Source: Synergistaceae bacterium (lineage in GTDB: Bacteria; Synergistota; Synergistia; Synergistales; Aminobacteriaceae). From it: 42,210 bases of DNA. The DNA lies in the NCBI GenBank assembly GCA_031277095.1, contig JAISLU010000099.1, forward strand, positions 1-42,210. Direction: 5' to 3'. This document shows, piece by piece, positions 25,229 through 34,337 of the stretch; positions within the stretch are counted from its first letter, which is position 1; each line of letters begins with the position of its first letter. The notes beneath the pieces were generated by a model. It saw only the letters and a program-made list of their open reading frames with translations, did not search any database and was not told where the DNA came from. The translations under genes were made by a program, and so were the position numbers.

Positions 25229-26895
25229 TGAACAAGGCAATTACCGAAAAAACAAAACAACTGGTCGATGATTTGAAGTCGATATGCGCAAACCACGGTT
25301 TGGGCAATGATGGCAATGAATACAAGATCATCACCGAGGTCTTTCTTTACAAGTTTATGAACGACAAGTTTTTCTATGAAATTCGCCAGCTCGAACCGCG
25401 ATATGCGAAAGCCGGGAACCTTGAAGAAGTCTTGAAAGGTTTACCGGACGAGGAATATGATCTTCTTTTGCTCCAGCTCCCTGCGGGAGTCGCCCAGCTC
25501 AAAAGGGAGCATTTTTTGTCCAATCTCTATAACAACCAGAACAAGGAGCAGTACGCCAAATATTTCGACGACACCATGCGGGACGTGGCTATGTTCAATG
25601 CCGACATCTTCTCCGTCGGCACGTCAGGTGGCGAAAAGGTCCGGCTGTTCTCCGGAATCAGCAACTACGTCACCGAGGAAGCCAAGCGCGACGGATTCTG
25701 CAAAGCCATCGTCAACAAGCTGTTCGAGTGCAATTTCGGAGAGATTTTCCACGAGAAATACGACTTTTTCGCCACGATCTTCGAGTACCTCATCAAAGAC
25801 TACAACAAAGACGGCGGCGGCAAGTACGCCGAGTATTACACGCCCCACGCCGTCGCGCGGATCATGTCGGAGATTCTGGTCAAGGGCGACGTGTCCAACG
25901 CGCTTTGTTACGACCCTTCCGCAGGAACGGGTTCTTTGCTGATGAGTCTTGCCCATCAGATCGGCGAGGACCGCTGCACGATCTACTCGCAAGATATCAG
26001 CCAGAAGTCCAGCACGCTCCTGCGCATGAACCTGATATTGAACAACCTCGCCCACTCCTTGCAGAACGTGGTGCAGGGGAACACGCTCACCGAACCTTAC
26101 CATTTGCGGAAGAAGATGTATTTCGACTACATCGTCAGCAATCCCCCGTTCAAACTGGATTTTTCGGACTGGCGCGACAGTATCGATGCCAGCAAGCAGT
26201 CCGTGGTTGAGGACGAGAACGAAGTATCGCAAACATTAAAAAAGCGTTTTTTCGCAGGTGTTCCCAAGATCCCCAACAAGGAAAAAGACAAGATGGCAAT
26301 TTACCTCCTGTTCTTGCAGCACATCATATCATCGCTCAAACCCAACGGGAAAGCCGCCGTCGTCGTGCCGACCGGATTCTTGACCGAAGGCAAAGGAAAG
26401 CAAACGAACATAGCCAACAAAATCCGAATGCGGCTCGTGGATGAAAAAATGCTCCGCGCCGTGGTCTCCATGCCAAGCAATATTTTCGCCAACACGGGAA
26501 CGAACGTGTCTATTATCTTCATCGACAAAGGGAACAAAAAAGGCAAGGTCGCGCTGGTGGACGCGTCCAATCTGGGGACGAAAATAAAAGACGGAAAGAA
26601 CCAAAAGACGTTATTGTCGGAGGATGAAGAAAAAAGGATTATCGACGCTGTGAAAGAACAAGTCGATGAAGACGGTTTCTGCGTGGTCAAAAACTTTGAT
26701 GAGATAAAGGCAGGGAAATACTCATTCAATCCCGGCGGATACTTCGACATGAAGATTGACTATGTGGACATGACCGCCGAAGAGTTTTCAGAAAAAATGA
26801 ACGCGAGCAAGAGGCGTCTTGAGACTATGTTTGCGGAGAGTAAAGAAATTGAAGCCTTGATTTTTCGATGCTTTGAGGTTATCACGTATGAGTAA
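25228..26895 (+). CDS. hsdM: Type I restriction-modification DNA methyltransferase subunit HsdM
   Basis: This 555-residue adenine-N6 methyltransferase has an N-terminal helical HsdM domain (about 1-170). The catalytic domain has AEYYTPHAVARIM, the SAM-binding motif I DPSAGTGSL (from Asp229) and the catalytic motif IV SNPPF (NPPF at 305-308). Two HsdM plus one HsdS form the methylase; with HsdR they form the restriction enzyme. It is coupled at both ends: TGATG with hsdR, and an 8-bp ATGAGTAA overlap with hsdS. Confidence 0.96.
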   Translation: MNKAITEKTKQLVDDLKSICANHGLGNDGNEYKIITEVFLYKFMNDKFFYEIRQLEPRYAKAGNLEEVLKGLPDEEYDLLLLQLPAGVAQLKREHFLSNLYNNQNKEQYAKYFDDTMRDVAMFNADIFSVGTSGGEKVRLFSGISNYVTEEAKRDGFCKAIVNKLFECNFGEIFHEKYDFFATIFEYLIKDYNKDGGGKYAEYYTPHAVARIMSEILVKGDVSNALCYDPSAGTGSLLMSLAHQIGEDRCTIYSQDISQKSSTLLRMNLILNNLAHSLQNVVQGNTLTEPYHLRKKMYFDYIVSNPPFKLDFSDWRDSIDASKQSVVEDENEVSQTLKKRFFAGVPKIPNKEKDKMAIYLLFLQHIISSLKPNGKAAVVVPTGFLTEGKGKQTNIANKIRMRLVDEKMLRAVVSMPSNIFANTGTNVSIIFIDKGNKKGKVALVDASNLGTKIKDGKNQKTLLSEDEEKRIIDAVKEQVDEDGFCVVKNFDEIKAGKYSFNPGGYFDMKIDYVDMTAEEFSEKMNASKRRLETMFAESKEIEALIFRCFEVITYE

Positions 26896-28165
26896 ATGGA
26901 ATACAGTGCTTCTTTCAGATATTGCAGATACAACATTGGGAAAAATGCTCAATAAAGAGAAAAACTGCGGAGAATATGAACCTTATTTAGCAAATATTAA
27001 TGTGCGATGGGGCTCTTTTGACATTGAAAACTTATCGAAAATGCGTTTTGAAAATCATGAACAAGAAAAATATGGGTTAAAAAAGGGAGATTTAGTTGTT
27101 TGTGAAGGAGGAGAACCTGGACGATGCGCTATATGGCATGGGGAAATTGAAGGCATGAAAATCCAGAAAGCTCTTCATCGTGTCCGGGCAAAAAATGGTC
27201 TTGATATTCGGTTTCTTTATTATTGGTTTCTTATGGCAAGCCGCGCTGGATTACTTATAAAAAATTTCACTGGTTCCACAATAAAACATTTACCGGAAGA
27301 AAGCTTAAGAGAACTTGAAGTCAGGGTGCCGGATCAACAAACGCAAGCAAATATTTCAAATGTACTCTCTATTATTGACGACAAAATCCAACTCAACAAC
27401 ACCATCAACGCCGAACTTGAAAAAGTGGCGAAAACGCTCTACGATTACTGGTTCGTGCAGTTCGACTTCCCCAATGCTGAGGGCAAACCCTACCGCGCCA
27501 GCGGCGGGGAGATGGTTTACAACAAGATTTTGAAGAGGGAGATACCGAAGGGGTGGAAATCAGAGACGGTTAAGAACTGCGTTTCTCAAATCCGAACCGG
27601 CCTGAACCCAAGGCAAAATTTTGCGTTAGGACAAGGTGAAAATCAGTACATCACAATCAAGAATATCGAAAACGGTAAATTGGATTTCAGCAAATGCGAC
27701 TTTGTTGATGACGACGCACTGAGAAAAATTCACAATCGCTCGGACATTTCAGTGGGTGACATTCTATTTACGAGTATAGAACCAGTAGGTAGGCTTTATC
27801 GGATATGGGAACAGCCCCAAAACTGGGACATCAACGAATCAGTATTTTCAATCCGAACGGATACTGATGTTGTCTCAATCGATTATTTATATGCGGCCAT
27901 GGACAGTGACTTATTTCGTGCTATGGCAATTCCGTTAAGAACGGGCAGCGTCCAAAAGGGCATCCGTATTGGTGATTTAGAAGCTATGAAAATAGTAATT
28001 CCAGACGATAATGTTATGGAGCGATTTTCCAAGCGAATTCGTCCTATCTATGAAAAAAGGGGATTGATAGAAAAAGAGAACAGCGAACTAACATGTCTCC
28101 GCGACTTCTTGCTTCCGCTACTGATGAATGGGCAGGTGACGGTGGCGGTAAGCAATGTACGCTAA
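26888..28165 (+). CDS. hsdS: Type I restriction-modification specificity subunit HsdS
   Basis: This 425-residue protein chooses the DNA target for both methylation and cleavage. It has two target-recognition domains (about 5-155 and 220-390) separated by a conserved helical spacer (SIIDDKIQLNNTINAELEKVA, then YDYWFVQFDFPN); the second spacer ends LRDFLLPLLMNGQV. ATG 26888 overlaps the hsdM stop; an upstream start at 26873 would add five residues. The first recognition domain is AT-rich compared with hsdM, as expected from domain exchange. The target sequence cannot be predicted from this. Confidence 0.94.
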   Translation: MSKWNTVLLSDIADTTLGKMLNKEKNCGEYEPYLANINVRWGSFDIENLSKMRFENHEQEKYGLKKGDLVVCEGGEPGRCAIWHGEIEGMKIQKALHRVRAKNGLDIRFLYYWFLMASRAGLLIKNFTGSTIKHLPEESLRELEVRVPDQQTQANISNVLSIIDDKIQLNNTINAELEKVAKTLYDYWFVQFDFPNAEGKPYRASGGEMVYNKILKREIPKGWKSETVKNCVSQIRTGLNPRQNFALGQGENQYITIKNIENGKLDFSKCDFVDDDALRKIHNRSDISVGDILFTSIEPVGRLYRIWEQPQNWDINESVFSIRTDTDVVSIDYLYAAMDSDLFRAMAIPLRTGSVQKGIRIGDLEAMKIVIPDDNVMERFSKRIRPIYEKRGLIEKENSELTCLRDFLLPLLMNGQVTVAVSNVR

Positions 28166-30911
28166 TAATAGGGAGGGAATGATTCTGGTAGGCCCGACTA
28201 TAACGCTTTTACGAATTGATGAGCAGATTCTAGTCATCAATAAGACCATTTGCCGTCACATCGACAGCCTTGATACTTTCGGGAGAGGTATGGCTTCTCA
28301 AGATATTTTGTCTCATCTCAGGAACTTCGCTGAACATATCATGCTCAAAATATACACCAATGGGCAAGAGATCAGTGACGAATACGAGAACATACAAAAG
28401 GCTATCAATCATGTGAAAACAAGGGGTGAAGTGAGATTCTTACGGCGATTTCACGATTTTCTGCAAATCGTCGCGTCGCACTACACACTCGACGAGGAAA
28501 ACTCAGAGCGGCTGATGTTGAAATACTACGAGTACTTGCTAAAAATCCGGGAATTCTTAAAAACAAAGTATGCCCTTGATGTTTTGGGCAATCTGGATAG
28601 GTTCCCGATAAACACAGATTCAAACCTGAAAGAATACTATGAAAAAATTGCCGCTAAAGTAGACCGTCATGTCACATTGAATTCGGGTAACTCGTCTAAT
28701 GACAGGTTCTACATTCAAAAGATAAAACCGTTCTTTGTAAACCAGAAAACTTACTATGAGATCACCTTTTCACTCGCCCACGAAAGAACGAGCAAATTCG
28801 ATAGATTTATCGCGTTCACTGCTTTAGAAATCTCACAGTTCTATGCTGCAAAGCTGTTCATAGTTGACGACAAGATAGAAATTCTTGGCAGAACAATGCC
28901 TGTTTTTATTATTGTAAACTGGGAAGTATCGATTCGTCCCTGTGAGATAAATAACTTCGCACTAATTTTAGGTACGAATATAAATCTTGGAAGTGGTCAT
29001 GCGGAATATCGCATATTAATGCAATATTTGACCCAAACAGGATTCAACTTGGTTGAGTTTCTCGAATTCCCTGATGCTCATTTTCAGAATGTCAAACAGT
29101 CGATTGCTTCAAATGCAAGAAGTTCATCTTTTCTCAGCGTTTTAGAGAAATGTCGAGTGCTAATAAAAAGCGACTCGAAAGGTTGCAACATTCTTCGGTA
29201 TCTGCTTTATCACTTAAATAATAAAATTATCAAGCTACAGTACGAGAGAAACAGTGGTAATGGTTTCCTTTCGGGTCTTTGTCTAAAAAATAAGTGCATT
29301 CCGTTTGACACAATGCCCTTCAATACATCGTTAATTAATCATAATCCCAAACTTTCGGCGTTATTTGACTGTATTGATTCAACGAATAGAAAACACGAGC
29401 TGTTTGCGAGGTTTATCAAAAACAACACAGAAATAGAAGGACAACTTTATACCCCTGTTAAAGATATCATGAGCTTTGAAAATGTTGAGGCGCTAATTGA
29501 AACATACAACTACGCCCTATGGTCAGGACATGAAAGTCGCAAATTAAAAATATATAAACAGAATATCTACATCCGAGAATATCAAGAGGATACGCTGTTT
29601 ATTATCAGCAGACTTAAAGAACTGGCACAAGAAGGTGTTGCTAACTACTCAAAGTCAGTTATTTCTTGGTTGGAATCGTCTGATTATGCAATTGACAGCG
29701 ATGAAAAGAAAACGGTTTTGACACATATGTTCGAGAACTCGACAGTCGCACTGATTTATGGCTCTGCTGGAACAGGCAAATCTACGTTAATAAATCATAT
29801 CTCTCATTTCTTTTCCGACAAAAAGAAGCTGTATTTGGCAAACACAAATCCGGCGGTAGACAATCTCAAAAGGCGAGTGACAGCCTCTAACTGTACCTTT
29901 TTAACCATCACAAAGTTTTTGAACCGAAAAAATAATGTTACGGAATATGATTTACTGATTATTGATGAATGTAGCACGATAAATAACAAGGATATGCGGG
30001 ATATCTTGAAAAAAACGACGTTTAGACTCCTTATTTTGGTCGGAGATATTTATCAAATAGAATCAATCCGGTTTGGAAACTGGTTCAGCGTAGCTCGAAG
30101 TTTCATTCCCGATACTTCGATATTTGAATTGAAGACGCCTTTCAGAAGTAAAAACAAAGATTTACTCCTGCTGTGGGATAGAGTTCGGAATATGGACGAG
30201 ACTATACTCGAACACATTGCTAAGAAGGGCTATTCCACCACTCTGGATGCGTCAATTTTTGAATTCGCCGAATCGGATGAAATAATTCTGTGCTTGAACT
30301 ATGATGGTCTATATGGGATAAACAATATCAACCTTTTTTTACAGGCAAGCAATCCGAGCCTTGCCGTGCATTGTGGTATCCAATCTTATAAGGTCAATGA
30401 TCCTATATTGTTTAATGAGTCAGAGCGATTTGTGCCTTTAATTTACAACAATATGAAAGGGCGGATTGTTGGAATAGAAGTCCTGGAAAATCACATCCTG
30501 TTTGACACTGAATTGGACAAAGTTATAAATGGAATGGATGCCGCTGGATACGATTTTGAGTTATTGGAAAATTCTTCAAATGGAAATTCCGTGATTCGCT
30601 TTCGTGTCGACAAATATCAAACCACTGATGAAGATGACGATATTTCTTTAGCGTCTGTGATTCCGTTTCAAGTGGCCTATGCCATCTCGATTCATAAAGC
30701 GCAAGGGTTAGAATACAACTCGGTAAAAATTGTTATCACGGATGAAATCGACGAACGTATTACGCATAACATTTTCTATACAGCGATTACCCGCGCAAGA
30801 AAAAAACTCAAAATTTATTGGACACCTGAAGTGGAGAAAAACGTGTTGAACAATATTAAACCCAAAAACAACACTAAAGACGTTGCGTTATTGCGATGCC
30901 AACTGAAATGA
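28155..30911 (+). CDS. Superfamily 1 helicase/ATPase of unknown role inside the type I RM operon
   Basis: The C-terminal ~390 of 918 residues form an SF1 (RecD/UvrD-like) motor. Walker A is YGSAGTGKST (GSAGTGKST at 536-544), Walker B LLIIDECST (about 600-608), motif III LVGDIYQIES, then TPFRSKNKD, AYAISIHKAQGLEYNSVKIV and motif VI YTAITRARKK (from about 875). The N-terminal ~480 residues match nothing I recognise; they are helical, then beta-rich, and could be a substrate-recognition domain. It overlaps hsdS by 11 bp and is followed 9 bp later by the RhuM gene, so it belongs to this operon. ATG 28155 is used; ATG 28179 is the alternative. It is AT-richer than hsdR/hsdM. An anti-phage or DNA-processing accessory role is an inference. 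Confidence 0.8.
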   Translation: MYANNREGMILVGPTITLLRIDEQILVINKTICRHIDSLDTFGRGMASQDILSHLRNFAEHIMLKIYTNGQEISDEYENIQKAINHVKTRGEVRFLRRFHDFLQIVASHYTLDEENSERLMLKYYEYLLKIREFLKTKYALDVLGNLDRFPINTDSNLKEYYEKIAAKVDRHVTLNSGNSSNDRFYIQKIKPFFVNQKTYYEITFSLAHERTSKFDRFIAFTALEISQFYAAKLFIVDDKIEILGRTMPVFIIVNWEVSIRPCEINNFALILGTNINLGSGHAEYRILMQYLTQTGFNLVEFLEFPDAHFQNVKQSIASNARSSSFLSVLEKCRVLIKSDSKGCNILRYLLYHLNNKIIKLQYERNSGNGFLSGLCLKNKCIPFDTMPFNTSLINHNPKLSALFDCIDSTNRKHELFARFIKNNTEIEGQLYTPVKDIMSFENVEALIETYNYALWSGHESRKLKIYKQNIYIREYQEDTLFIISRLKELAQEGVANYSKSVISWLESSDYAIDSDEKKTVLTHMFENSTVALIYGSAGTGKSTLINHISHFFSDKKKLYLANTNPAVDNLKRRVTASNCTFLTITKFLNRKNNVTEYDLLIIDECSTINNKDMRDILKKTTFRLLILVGDIYQIESIRFGNWFSVARSFIPDTSIFELKTPFRSKNKDLLLLWDRVRNMDETILEHIAKKGYSTTLDASIFEFAESDEIILCLNYDGLYGINNINLFLQASNPSLAVHCGIQSYKVNDPILFNESERFVPLIYNNMKGRIVGIEVLENHILFDTELDKVINGMDAAGYDFELLENSSNGNSVIRFRVDKYQTTDEDDDISLASVIPFQVAYAISIHKAQGLEYNSVKIVITDEIDERITHNIFYTAITRARKKLKIYWTPEVEKNVLNNIKPKNNTKDVALLRCQLK

Positions 30912-30920
30912 GGTATCAGC

Positions 30921-31985
30921 ATGGCTGATAAGCGCAAATCGAAAGAGAGTACGGAAATCACCATCCGCAGTTCGGCGGCAGAATATTTGACCTTCGTAGC
31001 GGCGACGGGAAGCAGCGAAAGCAGTTTTGAAATGCGGTATGAGGATGAAAATATCTGGCTCACGCAGAAAATGATGGCGGAGCTGTATGATGTGGACGTT
31101 CGCACCATCAACGAGCATATTCAAAATATTTACATGGACGGCGAGTTACAGGAGGCTCCAACTATCCGGAATTTCCGGATAGTTCAAACCGAAGGCACGC
31201 GGCAGGTAATCCGTGAAGTGAAGCATTATGGCCTTCAAATGATTATCGCCGTGGGCTTCAAGGTCAATTCGGAGCGGGCGGTGCAGTTCCGCAAGTGGGT
31301 CAACAGGATCGCGAAAGACTACACCATCAAGGGCTGGGTCATAGATAAAGAGCGCCTGATGAACGGCGGCAGCGTCCTCACGCAGCAATATTTCGATGAA
31401 CTGCTTGAAGAAATTCGGGAAATCAGGCTGAGCGAACGCAGGTTTTATCAGAAGGTCACGGACATTTACGCGACTTCGTTAGACTATGACCTCGCTTCCA
31501 ACACGACCAAACGGTTTTTCGCGATGGTTCAAAATAAGCTGCACTGGGCAATCCACGGCCAGACCGCCGCCGAGGTGATATATGAGCGCGCGGATGCGGA
31601 AAAACGACACATGGGCCTGACCTCCTGGAAGAACGCGCCCCAAGGGAAAATCATAAAATCGGACGTGTCTATTGCAAAAAATTATCTGACAAAAGAAGAA
31701 TTGGAAGGGCTGAGCCTCATTGTCTCCGCATACTTGGACTTTGCGGAGTTGATGGCCCGACGCAATATACCGATGACGATGCAGGATTGGGCGAGGCAAC
31801 TGGACTTGATTTTGCAAGCAAACCGATTTGAGATTCTGGACAACCCCGGAAAGATTTCCGCCGAAATCGCAAAATATCACGCGGAATGCGAGTTCGAGAA
31901 ATATCGCATTGTACAGGACCAGCTTTTTCAAAGCGACTTCGACAAATTTCTCGCGCTGGAGCAGGAAATTGACGGTAAAGAATGA
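30921..31985 (+). CDS. rhuM: RhuM family protein
   Basis: This 354-residue member of the RhuM (virulence protein RhuM) family is often found next to type I restriction genes or on islands. It shows the family blocks IWLTQKMMAELYDVDVRTIN, IRNFRIVQTEGTRQVIREVKHY and RAVQFRKWVNRIAKDYTIKGW. The N-terminal part looks like a KilA-N/Bro-type DNA-binding helix region. The biochemical function is unknown. It is the last gene of the island operon, 9 bp after the helicase, with GAGGT before the ATG. A 25-bp palindrome lies within the coding sequence at the IRNFRIVQ codons. Confidence 0.88.
   Translation: MADKRKSKESTEITIRSSAAEYLTFVAATGSSESSFEMRYEDENIWLTQKMMAELYDVDVRTINEHIQNIYMDGELQEAPTIRNFRIVQTEGTRQVIREVKHYGLQMIIAVGFKVNSERAVQFRKWVNRIAKDYTIKGWVIDKERLMNGGSVLTQQYFDELLEEIREIRLSERRFYQKVTDIYATSLDYDLASNTTKRFFAMVQNKLHWAIHGQTAAEVIYERADAEKRHMGLTSWKNAPQGKIIKSDVSIAKNYLTKEELEGLSLIVSAYLDFAELMARRNIPMTMQDWARQLDLILQANRFEILDNPGKISAEIAKYHAECEFEKYRIVQDQLFQSDFDKFLALEQEIDGKE
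31160..31184. repeat. 25-bp perfect palindrome inside rhuM
   Basis: AACTATCCGGAA and TTCCGGATAGTT are exact reverse complements with one T between them. A 12-bp-arm palindrome in coding DNA is unusual; it could form a hairpin in mRNA or be a protein-binding site. Confidence 0.85.
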
Positions 31986-32043
31986 ACCACAGAATTTTTT
32001 AGGTTCGTTCGTCGCTGGATAAAATTGTGCTTGGGGGTGATTG

Positions 32044-32307
32044 TCACTGCAGAACTTCTTTCCCCTTCTTCGATAATCGATACTTTTGTAGCCTGCTATT
32101 GGGCTTATCGGGAATCGTCATTTCAATCAGACCGGCGTCGAGAGCGGGCTTGAGGTAACGTTCACGCAGGTTTCGCCTGGCTTTCAGTTGTAAGGCGATA
32201 GACTTTCCATCCATTTCACCATCCAAAAAGCGATCAACACAACTCACGCGTTTGTTGGTTGTCTGCTTAAGCCGAACGGCAACCGGGTGGTGTGGGAGGG
32301 CGGCCAC
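32044..32307 (-). pseudogene. C-terminal fragment of a Fic/AlbA-type winged-helix protein
   Basis: The last ~50 of 87 residues (NLRERYLKPALDAGLIEMTI, then PDKPNSRLQKYRLSKKG) match the C-terminal winged helix common at the end of Fic-domain and AlbA_2/RecG-like regulators of several hundred residues. The remaining N-terminal part has no visible relation to those families. I read it as a leftover of a longer gene cut at the right edge of the restriction island, not a complete gene. Confidence 0.65.
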
Positions 32308-32348
32308 CCAACTGGTGAGCGGCCTCCTGCCCGGTCACTCGTTCATTA

Positions 32349-33218
32349 TTACTCGATCGTTTTGGGCACCTGGAACACCAGGACGGAACGGTAGCGGATT
32401 CCCTTCCATTCGGGATATCGCTCCGCCTTGTACTCATCCTTGTTTTTAGGCGCGGCTTCGTCGATATATTCTATGGCCACTATCCACGTTCCCGGACGAT
32501 CCGGCCTGAAAGCCACTTTGCCCGAAGCGTCCGTCTTGCTGAAGAGATATTCGTTGTTCTTCTCCTCCCCTTCTTCGGAAGAAGCGGGAAGGGGCGCTCC
32601 GTCGTAGGTGGCGGAAACTTTCGCGCCGCCCAAGGGCTGCCCGCGCAGGGTCACCAGCACGGCTATCTCGTCTCCCCAGGATATCGGGCCGAGGTTCTCC
32701 GCCTGGGTTATCTCCAGAACGTCGTCTCCCCCGTACCTCTGGGTGGACACGGAGTCCGCGGCCCAGTTGATCAGGCTTTTGCCGTAGGCGACGGTGGGGC
32801 GGGTTCCGCTGTTGAAGTCGTACCTCATCATGACCACCGATGTCCCGGGTTTTTCGACGACCACGTTCCCTTTGTTGTAGGAGGAATCCCCAGGCTGGGC
32901 CTCGTTGGCGGGGGCGAGGGGAATCGAGGCTCCGGAGCCGTCCGCATATTTTATCGCGGCGGTGAGGCTGGCGACGCCGCCATCATGACCCACCTCAGCC
33001 ATTTTTTCTTTGGAATAATCGAATTTTATCAGCGGCTCCGCGAGACCGGCCTTGACCTCGATGGACTCCCCAGGCTTGACCAAAAATTTGCCGGGCTGCG
33101 GAACGGGAAGATGCGCTCCGGCGGGAATGACGAAAAACATCACGATAAACGCGCAGAAAACCGAAATACCTGTCATCCTCAGAGATGACGTCCTCGTATT
33201 GAATACTTGCTTGATCAC
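32349..33218 (-). CDS. Exported DUF4198 family protein, metal-uptake associated
   Basis: This 289-residue protein has a signal peptide (hydrophobic MTGISVFCAFIVMFFVIPAG, cleavage near AGAHLP). A beta-rich body follows that begins HLPVPQPGKFLVKPGES and contains Ig-like segments such as GGAKVSATYDG and GKVAFRPDRPGTWIV. DUF4198 proteins are periplasmic and are often encoded beside nickel, cobalt or zinc transport genes; they probably help metal handling. It is the last gene of the metal block. The GTG start has AAGGAGGAG. About 210 bp separate it from the TIGR03943 gene, so it may have its own promoter. Confidence 0.8.
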   Translation of the reverse strand: MIKQVFNTRTSSLRMTGISVFCAFIVMFFVIPAGAHLPVPQPGKFLVKPGESIEVKAGLAEPLIKFDYSKEKMAEVGHDGGVASLTAAIKYADGSGASIPLAPANEAQPGDSSYNKGNVVVEKPGTSVVMMRYDFNSGTRPTVAYGKSLINWAADSVSTQRYGGDDVLEITQAENLGPISWGDEIAVLVTLRGQPLGGAKVSATYDGAPLPASSEEGEEKNNEYLFSKTDASGKVAFRPDRPGTWIVAIEYIDEAAPKNKDEYKAERYPEWKGIRYRSVLVFQVPKTIE

Positions 33219-33431
33219 CTGCTACTCCTCCTTATTGTTTGGACCTCCAAAATCGAAAGACGTTAAAATTATTTGTGCCCACAAACTTACTCTTTTGAAC
33301 CCGACCACCTCTCCAAAACAAAAGTGTCCAAAGGCCATTTGGAAAATGAATTTAAAATTTGACTCTACTAACTTTTCTCAGTGTAAGTTAAAAGGATGAA
33401 GAAGTCAAGGCTGTCCGCCTATCGCGAAAGG

Positions 33432-34313
33432 TCAAAAGGGGTAAATGTATCCTTCTATCGCCGCCGCAGGGGTGATGGCGGTTATGCGGGCCTGGGGCTC
33501 GCGGTATCCGTTTTCTTCGGTGATGTGGATGACGCCTTCGACCGTGACCCACGTGTCGTTCTGCAGCTCTTCCGTTTTTTCATATTTGCAGATCATCCCA
33601 TAGGGAAGCAAGTCGGCCACGCAGCAAGACATGACGAGACGGGCAGGGACGAATTCGTCCGGTTGCAGCAACTCCGGGTCTTTAAGAACGAACCCCGTCA
33701 TTTTTACGGCATAACCGGCGTAGGTGTCGGGATTCATGAACATCTCTTCGAGCCAGGGATAAAACTCGCCGTCGCTTATGGTTATCCTCTTGGCCGACGC
33801 ATCCAGGCCGGACAACGCCGCAGAAGCCACCGAGTCCTGAGGGACGGGCGGACTTTCGCCGGACAGAAGCTCCGAGAGATCAGGAATATCTGAAGGATCA
33901 AGAATATCTGAAGGATCAGGAATAGCTGAGAGATCTGGAAGGTCGCCGATTTCCGAAATATCGGGACCGCCGGGAGTGCTGTCGCCGGACCGGGCGCCTC
34001 CTCCCCGGGCGAAGGCGTAGGACAGGTCGGAGGTACTCAGAGGGCCGTGAGGAAGCAGGAGCAGCAAGATGGGGAGGGCCAGCACCAGGCAGTGGGCGGA
34101 GCGCGTTTTGTGCTGTGGGGGTCTGCCCAGCCCCGTCCAGGACCAGAGCAGCATGACGGCCGCGGTGAAATAAAGGTAAGGCTTCATCCTTGGGGTGACG
34201 TAGGCGAGATACTGTCCGCTGGTCACCAGATACAGGGTCGAGACCGAGAAGGAAAAACAGCATAGGGACTCAAGAAATGCCTGGGCATTTAAAAGTTTGG
34301 GGCGAACCACCAC
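33432..34313 (-). CDS. TIGR03943/DUF1980 family membrane protein (YcgQ-like permease partner)
   Basis: This 293-residue protein has two N-terminal membrane hairpins, then a long acidic Pro/Ser/Asp linker with 6-residue repeats (PDPSDI, LDPSDI, PDLSEL). Its conserved C-terminal domain contains FYPWLEEMFMNPDTYAG, TGFVLKD and ARLVMSCCVADL. TIGR03943 proteins accompany the DUF318/YcgR-type permease and are thought to form a two-part system, often with COG0523 GTPases and zinc regulators. It begins 24 bp after the permease fusion. The GTG start has AAGGAGG. Confidence 0.85.
   Translation of the reverse strand: MVVRPKLLNAQAFLESLCCFSFSVSTLYLVTSGQYLAYVTPRMKPYLYFTAAVMLLWSWTGLGRPPQHKTRSAHCLVLALPILLLLLPHGPLSTSDLSYAFARGGGARSGDSTPGGPDISEIGDLPDLSAIPDPSDILDPSDIPDLSELLSGESPPVPQDSVASAALSGLDASAKRITISDGEFYPWLEEMFMNPDTYAGYAVKMTGFVLKDPELLQPDEFVPARLVMSCCVADLLPYGMICKYEKTEELQNDTWVTVEGVIHITEENGYREPQARITAITPAAAIEGYIYPF
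33881..33934 (-). repeat. Three 18-bp tandem repeats in the TIGR03943 linker
   Basis: On the plus strand the units are CAGGAATATCTGAAGGAT, CAAGAATATCTGAAGGAT and CAGGAATAGCTGAGAGAT. They encode the acidic PSD-rich linker. The two first units differ by a single base, which suggests recent duplication. Confidence 0.9.
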
Positions 34314-34337
34314 GAGAACAGGACCTCCTTCAAAAAA

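Noticed and set aside
21876-32307. Integrative element inserted at the tRNA-Gly 3' end
   Set aside because: No integrase gene and no repeat of the tRNA 3' end was seen at the right border, so site-specific integration is not supported.
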